A stretch of DNA of 48,331 nt, from contig CALGJW010000060.1 of the NCBI GenBank assembly GCA_937930025.1, forward strand, positions 1 through 48,331, read 5' to 3'. Made by a program: the position numbers and the translations under genes. The notes beneath the pieces are model-generated. The model had not been told where the DNA came from, did no database searches, and saw only the letters and a program-made list of their open reading frames with translations. Below, piece after piece: positions 33,530-42,172 of this stretch; position 1 is the stretch's first letter; each line of letters begins with the position of its first letter. The DNA comes from an uncultured Saprospiraceae bacterium. GTDB lineage: Bacteria; Bacteroidota; Bacteroidia; Chitinophagales; Saprospiraceae.

Positions 33530-34615
33530 ATGTTATCTATAAGATTGACAGCTTGCGCTGTTTTTATTTTTTGCTTCCTCGGGAGTATTAACGCCCAATT
33601 TTCGGCGGCTGAGTCAGCGGAATACGATGCTAGTCAAAATCGTTGGTTGGTTTCCAATGGAAATATTATCGCGATAGCCGCGGACGGAACGACTTCAACA
33701 TTTGGTAACGCCCTCGCAAATTATGGTTTAGAAATCATGGGTGATAACGTATTTGCGGTTCAGGGAAATGGAATCAGAGGGTATGATCTTGTCAGCACCG
33801 ATCAAGTGATGACAATAAATATTCCCGGCGCTAACTTCCTAAATGGATTGGGTTCAGATGGAGTAGATAATTTATACGTATCGGATTTCGGAAGTAATAA
33901 AATTCACCAAGTAAATGTGGCCGACTTAAGTAATCCAGTTATTACAACTATTGTCGATGATACACAAACAACTCCTAATGGAGTTATTTATGACGGTCCC
34001 AACAATAGACTTCTATTTACAAGTTGGTCTGGCTCGAATGCTCCAATAACAGCTGTTGACCTCACAGACTTTAGTTTGTCCAATGCAGTTACAACTACGG
34101 TTGGAAGAATAGATGGCATTGATGAGGACAGCGAAGGAAATTATTATATCTCAAGTTGGTCTCCGGCAAGAATAATTAAGTACAATAATGACTTCAGTGC
34201 AGCGCCGATAACGATCACCACACCGTTTATCTCCTCTCCCGCTGATATCGGCTACGCTAAAGAAACGGACTCATTGGCTATACCAATTGGCAGCAATGTT
34301 GTGTTTGTAGATTTAGCACCAGACACGATTTCTGGAATAGAACATTTAAAGAAGGAAAATTTTCAATTAGTAGTAAGCCCCAATCCCTCAAGAGGAGCAG
34401 CCCAAATAAATTTCTTTTTGGAAAAAAGTCAGGCTGTTGATTTGATTTTATTTGACCAAGAAGGAAAATTGCAGTCCATATTGCTGGAAGGAATTCAGTC
34501 ATACGGATATCATAAAATTTCCCTGGCAGGACATTCGTTTTCTGCCGGACAATATTATTTAGTTTTGACAACAAAACAGGGTAGGCAAACTGTTCCAGTT
34601 GTACTAAGTAACTAA
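33530..34615 (+). CDS. Secreted NHL/SMP-30-like beta-propeller with T9SS sorting domain
   Basis: Product of 361 residues: a signal peptide (MLSIRLTACAVFIFCFLGSI, cleaved near NAQ), a propeller of about six blades (LNGLGSDGVDNLYVSDFGSN, TPNGVIYDGPNNRLLFTSWS, DGIDEDSEGNYYISSWSPAR) and a type A sorting domain from SPNPSRGAAQINF to the end. The blades resemble SMP-30/gluconolactonase or NHL repeats, but the metal and catalytic residues of true lactonases could not be confirmed. It follows a probable terminator and is expected to be on the surface or released. It is monocistronic. Confidence 0.82.
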   Translation: MLSIRLTACAVFIFCFLGSINAQFSAAESAEYDASQNRWLVSNGNIIAIAADGTTSTFGNALANYGLEIMGDNVFAVQGNGIRGYDLVSTDQVMTINIPGANFLNGLGSDGVDNLYVSDFGSNKIHQVNVADLSNPVITTIVDDTQTTPNGVIYDGPNNRLLFTSWSGSNAPITAVDLTDFSLSNAVTTTVGRIDGIDEDSEGNYYISSWSPARIIKYNNDFSAAPITITTPFISSPADIGYAKETDSLAIPIGSNVVFVDLAPDTISGIEHLKKENFQLVVSPNPSRGAAQINFFLEKSQAVDLILFDQEGKLQSILLEGIQSYGYHKISLAGHSFSAGQYYLVLTTKQGRQTVPVVLSN

Positions 34616-34651
34616 TTTGGACGTAAAAGCGTCCTTAAAACAAAACCATAG

Positions 34652-35287
34652 ATGGAATTTAAATACGACCAGTTGTGGAAAGACAATGCAATTGACTACA
34701 GTGCATATCGTGAATTGATGGCGACTCAGGTAGCAGAGGGTAGTACTTCGGGGCCAATACAAAACGAAGGGTTAAGTAACTATACCAAAATAAATCATAG
34801 CCGTATGAAGCGGTTGGATAAAAAAATTGAGCTTTTACCCTCAGTTATAGAACGCGTAAAAATGGTTCGTCAACCTCAAAATTGGTTGGTGATAACTGAA
34901 ACATGGTGTGGCGATGCTGCTCAAATTTTACCGGTGATTGCTAAGCTGGCAGCTTTAAATGAATATATTAGTCTAAAGTTGATTTGGAGAGATGAAAATT
35001 TGGCTTTAATGGATGCTCATCTTACCAATGGTTCACGAGCAATCCCAAAGCTGATTTGCTTGAACGAAGATTTTACCGCAATATTGGGAGAATGGGGAGC
35101 GCGTCCAAGAGATGCCCAAGAGATGGTCATGAGCAATAAAGCAGTAATGACAAAAATAAAAGACAAGGAAAAAAAAGCAAACCATTACAATGATTTTCAA
35201 ATTGAATTGCAAAAATGGTATAATGAAAACAAGGGAGAAGCAGTTCAGTTAGAAATGTTAGTGGAAATTGAAAAGTGGCAAATGTAA
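34652..35287 (+). CDS. Thioredoxin-fold protein with a single active-site cysteine
   Basis: Product of 211 residues: about 75 helical N-terminal residues, then a thioredoxin fold with WLVITETWCGDAAQILPVIA, a cis-proline strand (GSRAIPKLICL) and a C-terminal helix. The motif is WCGDA, so the resolving cysteine of CxxC is absent, as in a Bacteroidota group annotated simply as thioredoxin family protein. No signal peptide, so cytoplasmic. It is followed by the SpoU gene with a gap of 23 bases (or a slight overlap if that gene uses its upstream GTG). Its partner is unknown. Confidence 0.82.
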   Translation: MEFKYDQLWKDNAIDYSAYRELMATQVAEGSTSGPIQNEGLSNYTKINHSRMKRLDKKIELLPSVIERVKMVRQPQNWLVITETWCGDAAQILPVIAKLAALNEYISLKLIWRDENLALMDAHLTNGSRAIPKLICLNEDFTAILGEWGARPRDAQEMVMSNKAVMTKIKDKEKKANHYNDFQIELQKWYNENKGEAVQLEMLVEIEKWQM

Positions 35288-35310
35288 TAAGGCTTACTAT
35301 TTTGCAATCG

Positions 35311-35820
35311 ATGGAAGAACAACTCGAACATAGTCAGGTATCGAATCTAAAGCCAAATCATACTATTGTAGTCTTAGCCGAAGGTATTCAGAGTCCCGAA
35401 AATGTTGGAAGCATTTTTAGGATTTGTGATGCGATGGGAGTGAAAAAATTATATTTTTCAAAAGATTGCCCTACAACAGAAAGTCGAAAAGTTAAGCGAA
35501 CTGCAAGGAGTACCAATCATTCAATACCACATGAATATGTTGAAAATGTTCTCGAATTAATCCAAGGGTATCAATCCAAGGGTTATAAATGCCAGGCACT
35601 GGAGATTACCAGTGGAAGTATCTCTGTTTATAAATATAAATTTTTAGCGGAAGAAAAATATTTCTTATTGATTGGATCGGAAAGACATGGAGTAGATGCT
35701 GATCGGTTAAGTTTATTAAATGAGCACATTCATATTCCGATGTTTGGGAAAAACTCTAGTATGAATGTCGCTACCTCACTTGGAATCTATCTTTCGCAAC
35801 TCTGTGATGCCTGTAACTAA
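35311..35820 (+). CDS. SpoU/TrmH-family RNA 2'-O-methyltransferase
   Basis: Product of 169 residues of the SPOUT superfamily: motif 1 AEGIQSPENVGSIFRICDAM (with the conserved Asn and Arg), motif 2 YFLLIGSERHGVD and motif 3 HIPMFGKNSSMNVATSLGIY, which together form the trefoil knot that binds SAM. The ATG at 35311 is preferred over a GTG at 35275 lying inside the preceding gene. It would methylate tRNA or rRNA ribose; TrmH/TrmL-like specificity cannot be decided by eye. The size matches the short TrmH type without an N-terminal substrate-binding domain. Confidence 0.88.
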   Translation: MEEQLEHSQVSNLKPNHTIVVLAEGIQSPENVGSIFRICDAMGVKKLYFSKDCPTTESRKVKRTARSTNHSIPHEYVENVLELIQGYQSKGYKCQALEITSGSISVYKYKFLAEEKYFLLIGSERHGVDADRLSLLNEHIHIPMFGKNSSMNVATSLGIYLSQLCDACN

Positions 35821-36666
35821 TTAGCTGCTAATGGGATAGTCTCCTTCGGCCCATTCGGTCCAAGAACCATCAAATACCGAGGTCTTATTATAGCCTGCTA
35901 TAGTCGCCGCCAATAAAATTATACAAGCCGTAATTCCTGACCCACAACTGTAAATCACTCGTTTTTCACCTGGATCGAATTGATCAAAAATTTGCTTTAA
36001 CTTTTCAGGCGACTTAAACTTTCCTTCAGTTAAAACAACAGTATAAGGTAGGGATTTAGATTTCGGAATATGACCTCCGCGTAACCCAGCTCGAGGTTCT
36101 GGCGCTGTTGCTGCAAAGCGTCCAGCAGACCTGGCGTCAAGAACCAAACATTCTTCCGTAGTGATATTTGATAAAACTTGCTGGGCGTTTACCAACCATT
36201 CCTTTTTTAATTCAGCTTTAAAGTTGCCAGGCTTTTCTCCATAATTCAAATCGTTTTCTGCTAACGCACCACCAGCACGGATCCATTCTGGCAATCCTCC
36301 ATCTAGGACAGCAACATTATCATGTCCCATCGCTTTAAATAACCACCAAGTTCTAGGGCTTGAATAGATGCCAGTTTTATCATACACAACAATTTTGCTG
36401 TCCTTGTTTATGCCTAAGGTTTGACATTCCCGAGAAAAATCTTCTTGAGTCGGAATTGTATTTGGTAACGAAGATTGTTGGTTTGAAAATTTATTTTTTA
36501 GATCAAAAAAACGAGTACCAGGAATTCCAATCTGCGATGGGGGAGCGGTATCTCCCTTTCCGCCTACTTTATTAATGCTTGCATCGAGTACTATAAGTTT
36601 CGGGTCCTGTTTATTTTCTTGCAACCAATTTGCATTAATAATCGTCTTTTTAAAGAAGTCAGCCAT
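35821..36666 (-). CDS. sseA: 3-mercaptopyruvate/thiosulfate sulfurtransferase
   Basis: Product of 281 residues with two rhodanese domains. The N-terminal one lacks the catalytic cysteine (YDKTGIYSSPRTWWLFKAMG). The C-terminal one carries CGSGITA (Cys241), the loop typical of mercaptopyruvate sulfurtransferases (CGSGVTA) rather than thiosulfate ones (CRKGVTA). Further conserved segments are FDLKNKFSNQ and LVLDARSAGRFAATAPEPR. It is cytoplasmic by the lack of a signal peptide. It converges with the SpoU gene with no intergenic gap, and a perfect 8-bp palindrome lies in its leader. Confidence 0.88.
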   Translation of the reverse strand: MADFFKKTIINANWLQENKQDPKLIVLDASINKVGGKGDTAPPSQIGIPGTRFFDLKNKFSNQQSSLPNTIPTQEDFSRECQTLGINKDSKIVVYDKTGIYSSPRTWWLFKAMGHDNVAVLDGGLPEWIRAGGALAENDLNYGEKPGNFKAELKKEWLVNAQQVLSNITTEECLVLDARSAGRFAATAPEPRAGLRGGHIPKSKSLPYTVVLTEGKFKSPEKLKQIFDQFDPGEKRVIYSCGSGITACIILLAATIAGYNKTSVFDGSWTEWAEGDYPISS

Positions 36667-36673
36667 GTTGTTG

Positions 36674-36693
36674 TTTGCTTAAAAATAAGCAAA
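36674..36693 (-). promoter_or_regulatory. Perfect palindrome in the sseA leader
   Basis: TTTGCTTA (36674-36681) and TAAGCAAA (36686-36693) flank an AAAA centre, starting 8 bases upstream of the sseA ATG. It could form a hairpin near the ribosome entry site or be a repressor site; nothing in the sequence decides between these. Confidence 0.35.
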
Positions 36694-36891
36694 ATGAAAA
36701 ATAATAAGGTAAAAAATATAAAGAAGGCAGTCTAATGTTTATATTTAAGGAAATAGATTAGTTGCCAAACATGCAGATCAACGCATGAAGGAGTTTCCAT
36801 GGACGTAAGAAGATGAGTAGAACTTTAATATTTCGAATGGAATTGATTCCGTTCTGACTTACATTTTATTGTACCGGAAAACCGTAATATT

Positions 36892-38532
36892 ATGGCCTCA
36901 ATACAATTACTGAATGACAATCTTGATCGTAGGTTAGCCGCTCATTTACTTCGGCGAAGTACATATTGTCCCACAAAAGAAAACATAGATTTATTTATTG
37001 GTAAAAGTGTTGACCAAGCAGTTGACGATCTTTTCGCAATAAATAATTTTGTGATTGAAGAAGCTATTGATTATCAAACGGGGCAGCCGTATGTAAATAC
37101 TGGAATTGAGCCCATAGGGAATAGTGGAATTTTAAATGAATATACTACTGGACTTTGGGTCAACCATAGTTTGACAGATCTTTCCATAAGACCCAAATTA
37201 GGTTTTTGGCTCCATACTACTTTTACCGCAACAAAAGAAGCAGGAAACTTCAGGATGTTTTATGATTACCTAAAGTTGTTACGCCATTTTTCCTATGGTA
37301 ATCTAAAGGCTTTGGCTGTTCAAGTGAGCTTTGATAACACAATGCTCTACTATCTCAATGGACGAGAAAACACTAAAGCAAATCCCAACGAAAATTACGC
37401 AAGAGAATTTTTTGAACTTTTCACCATTGGAAAAGGGCCACAAATCGGACCAGGGGATTATACGAATTATACAGAAGATGATATCGTTACTGCAGCAAGA
37501 GTATTGACAGGGTTTAAAAGCACCTGGAGAACACTAGGTGGAAATCCTACTTATTGGAATGCGATTATTGGTATTCAAACAGGAAGAGCTCAGTACTCGC
37601 ATCATGACGAAGAAGATAAAACATTCAGCGCGAAGTTTGATAATACTACGATTTCGGCGGCAATTGATGATAATGATATGTTTAGAGAACTGAATGACTT
37701 CGTTAATATGGTTTTTGCAAAAGAGGAGACAGCGAAAAACTACTGTCGTAAACTCTATCGATACTTTGTAAATAATAAAATATCTGCTGAAGTCGAATCA
37801 GATATTATTGCCCCTCTAGCTCAAACACTAATAGCAAACAATTATGAAATCGTTCCTTGTGTCAAACAACTTTTGAAGAGTGAGCATTTTTATGATCGAG
37901 ACGATGCTGTAGCTACAGACAACCATATAGGTTCAATCTTAAAATCTCCTTTAGAGAATTTAACCCAGACTCTGTCATTTTTTAAAATACAATTACCAGA
38001 TCCCATAGTCGACCCTGAAAATCATTACCATCGCTGGTATGCGCTCACAGCAAATAGAACGATTAGTGTTTTGGCAGGTATGGATATTTATCGCCCTGAT
38101 TCTGTGGCAGGTTATCCGGCCTATTTTCAAGAACCGCTATTATCAGAAAACTGGTTTTCTGGATCAACACTTATCGCTCGATATAAACTCGCTGAAATAC
38201 TGTTAACTGGACGACGAGTACTAAATGGAGGAGATAACGGAGGAGTTGAATTTGATATAGTTGATTTTGTAGCAAACGGAAATGTTATTTCTTTTCCGGC
38301 AGAAGCGACGTCAATGGTCCAAGAATTCACCAATTATCTTTTTGCCGAACAACCTTTGCCCGATAGATTTAACTATTTGTTGAACGATGTTTTCCTAGAT
38401 AACCTTTCGTTACTGAATTGGGAATTTGAATGGACCAATTATATGAATACTGGTAATGATGAATCAGTAAGGATTCCGCTAGAGCGTTTGTTCAAAGCTT
38501 TATTGTCTTCACAAGAATTTCAAATGATGTAA
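36892..38532 (+). CDS. DUF1800 family protein
   Basis: Product of 546 residues with the DUF1800 marks RRLAAHLLRRSTYCP at the N-terminus and NYAREFFELFTIGKG around residues 163-178, and a C-terminal QEPLLSENWF segment. The family is almost always encoded beside DUF1501, as here (29-base gap), and is thought to work with it; no biochemical function is established. Unlike its partner it has no clear signal peptide, and no T9SS sorting domain is present. Confidence 0.88.
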   Translation: MASIQLLNDNLDRRLAAHLLRRSTYCPTKENIDLFIGKSVDQAVDDLFAINNFVIEEAIDYQTGQPYVNTGIEPIGNSGILNEYTTGLWVNHSLTDLSIRPKLGFWLHTTFTATKEAGNFRMFYDYLKLLRHFSYGNLKALAVQVSFDNTMLYYLNGRENTKANPNENYAREFFELFTIGKGPQIGPGDYTNYTEDDIVTAARVLTGFKSTWRTLGGNPTYWNAIIGIQTGRAQYSHHDEEDKTFSAKFDNTTISAAIDDNDMFRELNDFVNMVFAKEETAKNYCRKLYRYFVNNKISAEVESDIIAPLAQTLIANNYEIVPCVKQLLKSEHFYDRDDAVATDNHIGSILKSPLENLTQTLSFFKIQLPDPIVDPENHYHRWYALTANRTISVLAGMDIYRPDSVAGYPAYFQEPLLSENWFSGSTLIARYKLAEILLTGRRVLNGGDNGGVEFDIVDFVANGNVISFPAEATSMVQEFTNYLFAEQPLPDRFNYLLNDVFLDNLSLLNWEFEWTNYMNTGNDESVRIPLERLFKALLSSQEFQMM

Positions 38533-38561
38533 TCGAATTTTCCGATCCTTAATTTATTAAT

Positions 38562-40502
38562 ATGAAACGTCGAAAATTTTTACGAAATATAGGAGCAGTA
38601 TCCGCCGCACCAATTCTGTTAAATGGACTACCTGTTCAGTCCTTTGCTACACCAGGAATGTTATCCATGCTAAATTGCGATGGAATTGGTGATAGGGTGT
38701 TGGTCGTTTTATTTATGAAAGGAGGAAACGACGGTATCAATACGTTGGTCCCAATCAACCAATATGATACCTACGTAAATCATAGACCAGATATTCATTT
38801 AGAAAATTCAGGTGCCAATTCAATTATAAACCTAGATTCGAATTTATCAATCGAAGATCAGATTGGATTAAATCCCGGAATGACTTCCTTTAAATCAATG
38901 TATGACGATGGCATGGCAAATATTGTTCAAAGCGTAGGTTATGCAAATGTAAATCAGTCTCACTTTAAGTCTACAGATCTTTGGCTCACGGGCGGAGATA
39001 GTACGCCACAGAATTTTAATTTAACAAGTGGTTGGATGGGCAGATATATGGAACATGCTTTTCCAGGAATTGCTGGAAATCCTTCCAGTCAATTTCCTGA
39101 CCCTTTGGGCATTCAACTTGGAGATACCAAACCGTCTATAGGTTTTCATGATCATGCGAGTGAGTACGTTGGCTCTAATCTGGGTTGGCAATACCCGGGA
39201 GATTTATCTGGATTATTGTCAGGTTTAGGAACAGCCCCTCATGCTACTATGATGAATACAGATTTTGGTAAAGAAATCGAATACATCATGAATGTCGAAA
39301 ATAACACCAACACTTATGGTAATCGAATTTCCGATGTGTTTAATGCTGGATCCAATTCTGGCGTAACTTATCCAGATTCTGGACTAGGTTATCAGCTCTC
39401 TTCGGTCGCGAGACTTTTGTCAGGAGGATCCAAAACTAAGATATTTTTAATTCACACCTATGGATTCGATACACATGCGGATCAAGTAGTAGCCGGACAA
39501 ACACATCTTGGAAATCATTCAGAGATATTAAAAGATGTTTTTGATTCTATTAAAGTTTTTCATCAAGATTTGGCTAATCTCGGAATTGAGCAAAAAGTAA
39601 TTACTTCAACTTTTTCTGAATTTGGAAGAAGAGTTACGCAAAATGGTTCACTCGGTACTGATCATGGATTGCAAGCGCCTATGTTTTTGTTTGGGTCTTC
39701 AGTTAATCCCGGTGTCATTGGGACAAATGTCGATCTTTCTGTGGTTACAGATTCAGGAAACCTTGTTGATCCGCTTCAGTATGACTATCGATCAGTTTTT
39801 AAAACGTTGTTGCAAGATTGGTTAGCAGCAGATAATTCTATAATTACTGATGTTGGTTTTGATCCTGTTCCTAAGATCCCTGGTTTAGTTAATCCAAGTG
39901 CTACAGTTACCACTGACTGTTATATTTCACCCGTTGCACCGTTGCCAGTTACCTTAAAATATTTTGACGTAGAAAAAACGCCCGACCTAAAAGTTGCAAT
40001 TAATTGGACGGCTGAATATGAACGCAATTTTAAAGTTTATGAAATAGAAAGAAGTGAGGAAGGAATTCGTTTTGAAAAAATTGAGGAGGTATCACCAATG
40101 CAAAATGACGATATTCTAAAGGAGTACGAGCACTTTGATGAAACTCCTCTTGCGGGAACCTCCTATTATAGGTTAAAGTCAGTGGACCGAGATGATACAT
40201 TCAGCTATAGTGAAGTTAGGGCTGTTAATTTTCAAATCGAGCAGTTAGAACATGTAAAAATCTATCCTAATCCAGCCAAATTCGATACAAATCTGGTGAT
40301 GACTTCAGCTGTTTCAGACAACATATCTGCAGAGCTTCTTGACTCAAATGGTCGGCTAGTAAGCCAAATGGAACTTGACGTGAAAAAGGGTTTTAACAAG
40401 ATAAACCTTCCGTTATCCAATTTCGCACCCGGATTATACCTGCTACGGTTGAATAGAAATACTGAAGTCGTCAAGCAGTTGAAGTTATTGGTGGTAGAAT
40501 AG
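38562..40502 (+). CDS. DUF1501 family protein with Tat-like signal and T9SS sorting domain
   Basis: Product of 646 residues. The N-terminus MKRRKFLRNIGAVSAAPILL carries a twin-arginine-type motif (RRKFLR) typical of DUF1501 proteins. The core shows VLFMKGGNDGINTLVPINQY, VGYANVNQSHFKSTDLWLTG, FLIHTYGFDTHADQV and TFSEFGRRVTQNGSLGTDHG, all DUF1501 marks of a sulfatase/alkaline-phosphatase-like fold. From about residue 460 a fibronectin-like linker (LKVAINWTAEYERNFKVYEI) leads to a type A T9SS sorting domain (IYPNPAKFDTNLVM ... GLYLLRLNRN). It is encoded directly after the DUF1800 gene. Export by Tat followed by T9SS is implied but unproven. Confidence 0.88.
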   Translation: MKRRKFLRNIGAVSAAPILLNGLPVQSFATPGMLSMLNCDGIGDRVLVVLFMKGGNDGINTLVPINQYDTYVNHRPDIHLENSGANSIINLDSNLSIEDQIGLNPGMTSFKSMYDDGMANIVQSVGYANVNQSHFKSTDLWLTGGDSTPQNFNLTSGWMGRYMEHAFPGIAGNPSSQFPDPLGIQLGDTKPSIGFHDHASEYVGSNLGWQYPGDLSGLLSGLGTAPHATMMNTDFGKEIEYIMNVENNTNTYGNRISDVFNAGSNSGVTYPDSGLGYQLSSVARLLSGGSKTKIFLIHTYGFDTHADQVVAGQTHLGNHSEILKDVFDSIKVFHQDLANLGIEQKVITSTFSEFGRRVTQNGSLGTDHGLQAPMFLFGSSVNPGVIGTNVDLSVVTDSGNLVDPLQYDYRSVFKTLLQDWLAADNSIITDVGFDPVPKIPGLVNPSATVTTDCYISPVAPLPVTLKYFDVEKTPDLKVAINWTAEYERNFKVYEIERSEEGIRFEKIEEVSPMQNDDILKEYEHFDETPLAGTSYYRLKSVDRDDTFSYSEVRAVNFQIEQLEHVKIYPNPAKFDTNLVMTSAVSDNISAELLDSNGRLVSQMELDVKKGFNKINLPLSNFAPGLYLLRLNRNTEVVKQLKLLVVE

Positions 40503-40550
40503 TATTTAGGGATCTATAGGTCCAAAAGGTCAACTAAGGTAGAAATAGAC

Positions 40551-40558
40551 TACCTTTG
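40551..40558 (+). promoter_or_regulatory. Putative Bacteroidota -7 promoter element for rhlE
   Basis: TACCTTTG matches TAnnTTTG exactly and ends 22 bases before the rhlE ATG, predicting a leader of about 16 bases. A -33 TTTG at the usual spacing is not evident. Confidence 0.45.
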
Positions 40559-40580
40559 TGCCCTTTAATACCATTGACAT

Positions 40581-42158
40581 ATGACTTTTGACTCATTGGG
40601 TATCGTCGAACCCATCCTGAAAGCCCTAGAAAATAAAGGATATTCAACGCCCACTCCTATACAAGCTCAGGCTATTCCAATATTACTTGAACATAAGGAC
40701 CTTTTAGGCTGTGCTCAAACTGGCACAGGGAAAACGGCTGCTTTTACTATTCCAATCATACAGAATTTGATTGCGTCTACCGAAGGTTCTAATCGGCGAA
40801 GACCGGTAAAAGCACTAATTGTCACTCCAACGAGGGAATTGGCTATTCAAATTGCAGATAATATTACCGCTTACGCAAAATATACTTCCTTAAAAAGTAC
40901 AGTGATATTCGGAGGGGTAACCCAAGGAAAGCAAAAAGCTGCGATTAAAAGTGGAATAGATATTTTGATTGCCACACCAGGTCGATTACTGGATTATATT
41001 GGACAGGGAGTACTCAGCTTAGGCGAAATAGAATACTTCGTTTTAGATGAAGCAGATCAAATGCTAGACATGGGTTTTATCCATGATATCAAAAGAATAA
41101 TAAAACTGCTTCCGAAAAAAAGACAGTCGCTTTTCTTTTCAGCAACAATGCCTAAATCTATCGTTGAACTTTCAGGTCAAATATTAGGGAGTCACCCTGA
41201 GCGCGTAACAATTAAGCCAAAGCAAGCTACAGCAGAGAAAGTTTCTCAAGCATTGTATTATGTATCTAAGAGAGAAAAGATTGATTTACTCATTCATTTA
41301 ATAAAAAAACCAGGAAAGGAAAATAATTCTACTTTGGTTTTTTCAAGAACAAAGCATGGGGCCGATCGGATCGTAAGGAAATTAAAAGGAGCGAATATTG
41401 AGGCAGCCGCAATTCACGGAAATAAATCTCAAGTTGCTAGACAACGTGCGCTAGGTGATTTTAAAAAGGGGAAAATAAATGTCTTGATTGCTACGGATAT
41501 CGCAGCAAGAGGAATAGACGTGAGTGAATTGGAATTAGTGGTGAACTACGATTTGCCAAATGTACCTGAAACGTATGTCCATCGAATTGGTCGAACAGGA
41601 AGAGCAGAGGCGAGTGGTCTAGCTATTTCATTTTGTGATGGAGTAGAAAGAGCTTATTTGAAAGATATTGAGCGGCTAATTAATCAACGAATTCCATTAA
41701 TAGAGGATCAACCTTTTCCAGATGATGGAACGATTCCTGAACCTCCGCCTCAAACTAATCGTCCAAACAACAGAAGAAATTCTTCTCGTGGCGGAGCACC
41801 AAATCGGAATAACAATAGATCAAATTCTAAAAGAGGAAATGCGGAACCTCGAAGAAGAAATGATAATTCACCTTCTAATAGAAGAAATGATGAAAAGGCT
41901 GGAGAAAATCGAGAAGGAAGAAGAGAAGATACTAGAAGCGGAAGGCCAGATCGAAAAAGAAATGCTCCGAATCCAAGAAATAAAAAACCGGATAATAAAA
42001 ACGCCGATCGGCGGAATGCGCCAAGAGAAGAATCAAAAAAACAACAACGGCCTGATTCAAAAAAATCTAATCAGGACAGAAAGCCAAGACGTGGAAATGA
42101 CTCCAAGCCTAAAAACATTCCGACGAGAGAAGATAAACTAAAGTGGCCTTTACTATAA
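40581..42158 (+). CDS. rhlE: DEAD-box RNA helicase, RhlE type
   Basis: Product of 525 residues with all DEAD-box motifs: a Q motif (STPTPIQAQAIP), Walker A AQTGTGKT (45-52), PTREL, TPGR, DEAD (156-159), SAT (187-189), TDIAARGIDV and HRIGRTGRA. From about residue 380 the C-terminus is a low-complexity tail rich in Arg, Asn, Lys and Ser, as in RhlE-type helicases, likely for RNA binding. It unwinds RNA in ribosome assembly, mRNA decay or cold adaptation. It is monocistronic and converges with icmF. Confidence 0.92.
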   Translation: MTFDSLGIVEPILKALENKGYSTPTPIQAQAIPILLEHKDLLGCAQTGTGKTAAFTIPIIQNLIASTEGSNRRRPVKALIVTPTRELAIQIADNITAYAKYTSLKSTVIFGGVTQGKQKAAIKSGIDILIATPGRLLDYIGQGVLSLGEIEYFVLDEADQMLDMGFIHDIKRIIKLLPKKRQSLFFSATMPKSIVELSGQILGSHPERVTIKPKQATAEKVSQALYYVSKREKIDLLIHLIKKPGKENNSTLVFSRTKHGADRIVRKLKGANIEAAAIHGNKSQVARQRALGDFKKGKINVLIATDIAARGIDVSELELVVNYDLPNVPETYVHRIGRTGRAEASGLAISFCDGVERAYLKDIERLINQRIPLIEDQPFPDDGTIPEPPPQTNRPNNRRNSSRGGAPNRNNNRSNSKRGNAEPRRRNDNSPSNRRNDEKAGENREGRREDTRSGRPDRKRNAPNPRNKKPDNKNADRRNAPREESKKQQRPDSKKSNQDRKPRRGNDSKPKNIPTREDKLKWPLL

Positions 42159-42172
42159 GTTCCTAAAAACTA

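Noticed and set aside
34619-34634. GGACG-TAAAAG-CGTCC hairpin as a terminator after the beta-propeller gene
   Set aside because: The stem is only five bp and no T-run follows, so it is too weak to call.
41722-42141. Second long frame inside rhlE, rich in Glu, Ile and Lys
   Set aside because: It is the +1 frame of the low-complexity Arg/Asn tail codons, lacks any domain and lies wholly within rhlE.
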